A DNA stretch of 64,000 nucleotides from JBICHN01 sp043101845 (GTDB lineage: Bacteria > Planctomycetota > Phycisphaerae > Phycisphaerales > UBA5793), in NCBI GenBank assembly GCA_043101845.1, contig JBICHN010000011.1:1488001-1552000 (forward strand). Direction: 5' to 3'. Positions 63,301 to 64,000 of this stretch are shown here, piece after piece; within the stretch, counting starts at the first letter, position 1; each line of letters opens with the position of its first letter. Made by a program: the position numbers and the translations under genes. The notes beneath the pieces are model-generated. The model did no database searches and had not been told where the DNA came from. It saw nothing but the letters and a program-made list of their open reading frames with translations.

Positions 63301-63368
63301 AGCGTGAGTTCGAGGTCACGGTCGAGCCGGGCCAGGCGGCGCGGATCGACGCCGACTTCGGCGGCTGA
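57315..63368 (+). CDS. giant membrane-anchored octahaem c-type cytochrome with C-terminal cupredoxin domain
   Basis: A 2017-residue protein; ATG at 57315 with GGAAAGAAG upstream. One N-terminal helix (LHWVFAISAVALAGVTMIAV) anchors it and the rest is exported. Residues about 60-240 are a charged coiled coil. Eight CxxCH haem motifs start at residues 261, 477, 673, 702, 841, 1054, 1274 and 1513 (CMSCH, CTSCH, CARCH, CVNCH, CLACH, CYGCH, CFGCH, CLKCH). Residues 1549-1605 hold eight DPYG repeats in an acidic setting. Another cytochrome-like segment (LQPEYLVQWLRKPGSIMPG) follows, then a Pro/Glu-rich linker. The last 210 residues form a cupredoxin-like domain with His in FAHNLNI and KCDVHNWM, plus a carboxypeptidase-regulatory-like beta domain. 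It probably carries electrons outside the cytoplasmic membrane; partner and acceptor are unknown. Confidence 0.9.
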   Translation: MPVTTQTFRNQNKLHWVFAISAVALAGVTMIAVIEDWMNDYRKPQVEARVWEGARAAWDREVVEFQKDQMDLDALARRLEEETARIEASPEYQEIEAQMAELRDEKDRITKRLQLQITGNISPVEQRIEWLNSLEQIDDSVRDELVALNEELAYYLEEKRVGENRVREIDNEVEALKDRRRDLLAPIADLEAQVTAQRVKVDKATERFHELNPGLVLGLGQKLQNAPLLDWMNPSIRVEQQLVEGVYTELNVKQVASLDRCMSCHINIDNEAYAEDRVLGFLEKQIAVDEGERVLMMGDSQPVVMLDFWERVVTRLDDRSLDGQPGEKLREAQAEAISSYNRLLARADANHPVRAAWDELTGGDGEASASLGGADDLQSMLAAIRGRQTDAEDWSEWFAPLSKYRQKLIVIAEESINEDERRALFDTYRYTLVDAYNAGGRDENRRTLSASRLMLAHPDLDLYAHPDSKHPIATMGCTSCHAGSGEETQFLHSAHVPSDIWVDSGTGMLVPDFLVDAIGSKGDITRMRRGGAGDTARAPGTSGGSEVEVVRLGMGSGAAMDDEAHGADEGVDVVAADRAHAPGHIDGPHDDHAVGERIHSDLYFANDTFAPDPYGPPTEVHDNYALYMDPANGAHVTATKQKYWWKAEYGWKEIKYHYWERPMHELRFVESSCARCHEDIVDVDAHAETLAKGRRLFAEVGCVNCHANDRLGSPVAGLPGKPDVRQVGPSLTHVRHKLSEDMIASWTWSPKAFRPNTRMPHFWMLENNSSPIDIRRSRAEVSAISYYLANVDENGDFINPESSEAETVAIPGFEPLPTTDDGAPLSGNPAKGREIFNTVGCLACHANVNEHGLEWVTLDLQERFGLDRQEAYARMAEDAAEIEAHGLDADGEATNVGFFELAANGVPTSTIRPEQYNRLQWYLMTYQPDRYTRVGPDLSAVGTKLRHDRSEEQATGWLYNWLRQPSHYNSYTIMPSLRLTESEAMDLTAYLLTLEHPNYEVQSFPADEQMADALLVNLQANAISEQEARNKVRAMTLEEKQFDLGSRMIQHYGCYGCHEIPGFDSTMAVSANITSWGVRDPHKLDFGFFDHPYDDNRPKTAEIWKTYRWGTDADSVAIDEHSIGEHGLYQVEVPWEHVHVDRRGYLEAKLHDTRIFDRYRGSYEGAMAETGEVLLTDVETRTRRLVERDGVYIDLETGAETDLVARDVEILDVGKPYLKLRMPNFFLKASDVEALVTYVTSQMPPLVDESLQDTKDEAGELRADGKLMAQAFNCFGCHNIERNYTTIEQYYTVRRDDGSVNFSETVANMVNAPPRLIGNGAKTQHDWFYGFLNNVVMIRPWLEVRMPSFHLNGEQTTHLVNYLAGATKTDGRHIDEKMGDAGDQLWATYLTVYGAELEKALAAGEGELQADLVAKTAANRAVGEMLATPVLDSVRDAIGDMMTDYELFPPNQLPNLDMSDEERAIKYAQGFYDLSFLRETYEEINYPFVEINAPEMDELEFRRGERIIEDLGCLKCHAFGDYDLLERIFDEEQAALLEAAGAFEDEGGDPYGDDPYGDDPYGAEEDPYGAEDDPYGAEEDPYGAEEDPYGADDAYADVAQEDPYGDANDGPTAPSFYDNISAPNLALSHKRLQPEYLVQWLRKPGSIMPGTMMPYHWGPDGTVSAFAAFPPALRAEKEALYGRTADEQINLIVDWLIVAGDRRFTKDVYKLADEPTKEEAVAKRAELDAKLDSEAQATRDRWAEEAARRAAEAGEPAPVVVEEPKPEVEERPTRRPPTSRGVLPPEEAAASREAAMSEVMTVETEGYGKIAGVVVFDQPVRPRRVAGNADCNQVHQQEGTRLVEQDLIQNDNRTLKDCLVYVRNAPDDFGGVPDGPEDLIDQYGCVYIPHVKSLTAGETLAIRNSDSFAHNLNIAPESNSGFNVSQPVAGMIHRTSFSTPEMNMRLKCDVHNWMGALIHVFDHPFHSVTDERGVFEIEGLPAGDYTVVLVHERLGEREFEVTVEPGQAARIDADFGG
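61959..62129 (+). repeat. tandem DPYG-coding repeat inside the cytochrome gene
   Basis: Eight imperfect repeats of a 12- to 21-base unit code for DPYG preceded by Asp/Glu/Ala (GDDPYG, AEEDPYG). The codons vary (GAC/GAT, CCC/CCG/CCA, TAC/TAT, GGC/GGG/GGT/GGA), so the peptide is conserved more than the DNA. The repeat forms an acidic, Tyr- and Pro-rich segment between the last haem and the final cytochrome-like region. Confidence 0.9.
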
Positions 63369-63395
63369 GTACGAGTCAATGCGACCGCGAAACCG

Positions 63396-63429
63396 CGCGG
63401 CCGACCGGGCATCCGGTCGGCCGCGTTTT
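63396..63429 (+). terminator. intrinsic terminator of the cytochrome gene
   Basis: A perfect 13-bp GC stem (63396-63408 with 63413-63425, loop GCAT) is followed by TTTTC. It lies 28 bases after the stop codon and ends a monocistronic transcript. Confidence 0.9.
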
Positions 63430-63592
63430 CTTCTGTCAGGTTCGGGTCGCTTCCCGCGCCGAGGATCGATCGTCGGCGACGAAGTCGCGCAAAACCGGAA
63501 GAGCCGCCGCGCTGCCGCCTGCGAATCGTTGCTGTGCGATGGCGAGCAGCCTCGGACGGACGCGATCCTGACTCGCACGCGCTTCGCGTTCA

Positions 63593-64000
63593 TCAACCCG
63601 AGGGCACGGTCCGTGGAGGAGATGAATCGAGTGATCGGTGTGGTTGAGCATGATCCCTAAGCTTCCTGAGACCGCGATACTTCCAATTATTCACGGTCGA
63701 TACGGTGACCCCGAGGGAACGCGCCGCTGCATCGTAACTCAAGCCTTCGCACACGATCAGCCGGACCGCATCCCGCTCCCTTCCGTTCAGCTTGTCGAGG
63801 AGAGCGGCCGTGCCCTCCGCCGATCGCGCGGCGGGAGGTCGGCCGTTCGGATTCCTCGATGGCGCCCTTCGCGGCATGAACCGTGCGCGCTCGTCAATGA
63901 GTTGACGCGCCCGCTGTGATCGCCGGTACCGCCGCTTGATCAAGTTATCTGCGATCTTGAGAAGATAACTCACACTGATCTCGATCTTCTCAATATTCGG
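63593..64000 (-). CDS. sigma-70 family (ECF-like) sigma factor, N-terminus cut by window edge
   Basis: The frame is open to the right edge of the window, so only the C-terminal 135 residues are seen. Region 2.4-like sequence (SYLLKIADNLIKRRYRRSQR) is followed by an Arg/Pro-rich linker. Region 4 comes next, with LNGRERDAVRLIVCEGLSYD and the helix-turn-helix VTVSTVNNWKYRGLRKLRDH. An internal GTG at 63973 could be mistaken for the start. It is convergent with the cytochrome gene. Targets are unknown. Confidence 0.8.
   Translation of the reverse strand, partial: PNIEKIEISVSYLLKIADNLIKRRYRRSQRARQLIDERARFMPRRAPSRNPNGRPPAARSAEGTAALLDKLNGRERDAVRLIVCEGLSYDAAARSLGVTVSTVNNWKYRGLRKLRDHAQPHRSLDSSPPRTVPSG

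Overview
The window is GC-rich, gene-dense bacterial chromosome with many short overlaps between genes. It most likely comes from a planctomycete, perhaps of the Phycisphaerae type. This is inferred from a DUF1559-type pseudopilin, a VWA/MoxR/DUF58 cluster, dispersed complex I genes, a PIKGT-type PabB, a 7TM-HD protein next to PhoH, and a giant multihaem cytochrome. I see no rRNA, CRISPR array, insertion sequence, prophage or integrase; this is core chromosome, not an island.

Layout. 1-4004 (minus): one open frame that joins an MsbA-type ABC exporter to a secretin and runs off the left edge. 4441-7449 (minus): tRNA-Arg, a divergent 6-phosphogluconolactonase homologue, a Nudix hydrolase and PabB. 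7639-13000: pyruvate phosphate dikinase with basic tails, a lipoprotein, a small membrane protein, and thiS-thiG. 12993-18707 (minus): an ECF sigma/FecR-like pair, two exported proteins (one an alpha/beta hydrolase) and an MlaF-like ATPase. 18863-24033: a membrane-anchored EEP hydrolase, tRNA-Gly, a lipoprotein, phoH and pgpH. 24057-27544 (minus): purQ, nuoG and a pseudopilin. 27702-34707 (plus): hisS, atpG, uppS, two exported proteins of unknown role, and nuoB. 34872-41938 (plus): VWA, MoxR, DUF58, VWA, which looks like one operon. 41946-46754 (minus): a Tat-exported glycosylasparaginase, a small helical protein, a flippase-like membrane protein with a GT2 glycosyltransferase, and a tRNA-dihydrouridine synthase. 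46848-52149: small proteins, a GAF/SpoIIE phosphatase, UDP-glucose dehydrogenase, a His-rich membrane protein and an overlapping DNA methyltransferase. 52154-57060 (minus): an EEP lipoprotein, a membrane protein, a metallophosphoesterase and a nitroreductase, interrupted by a structured non-coding stretch. 57315-63368 (plus): a 2017-residue octahaem cytochrome with a DPYG repeat and a C-terminal cupredoxin domain. 63593-64000 (minus): the C-terminal part of a sigma factor.

Coherent units are thiS-thiG (thiamine thiazole), pabB-Nudix (probably folate), ECF sigma-FecR (probably signalling), the GT2/flippase-like pair (probably lipid-linked sugar), and the VWA/MoxR/DUF58 cluster (probably assembly or quality control in the envelope). 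The features most worth following up are the ABC-secretin frame, the octahaem-cupredoxin fusion, and the plus-strand non-coding RNA candidate at about 56.0-56.4 kb.
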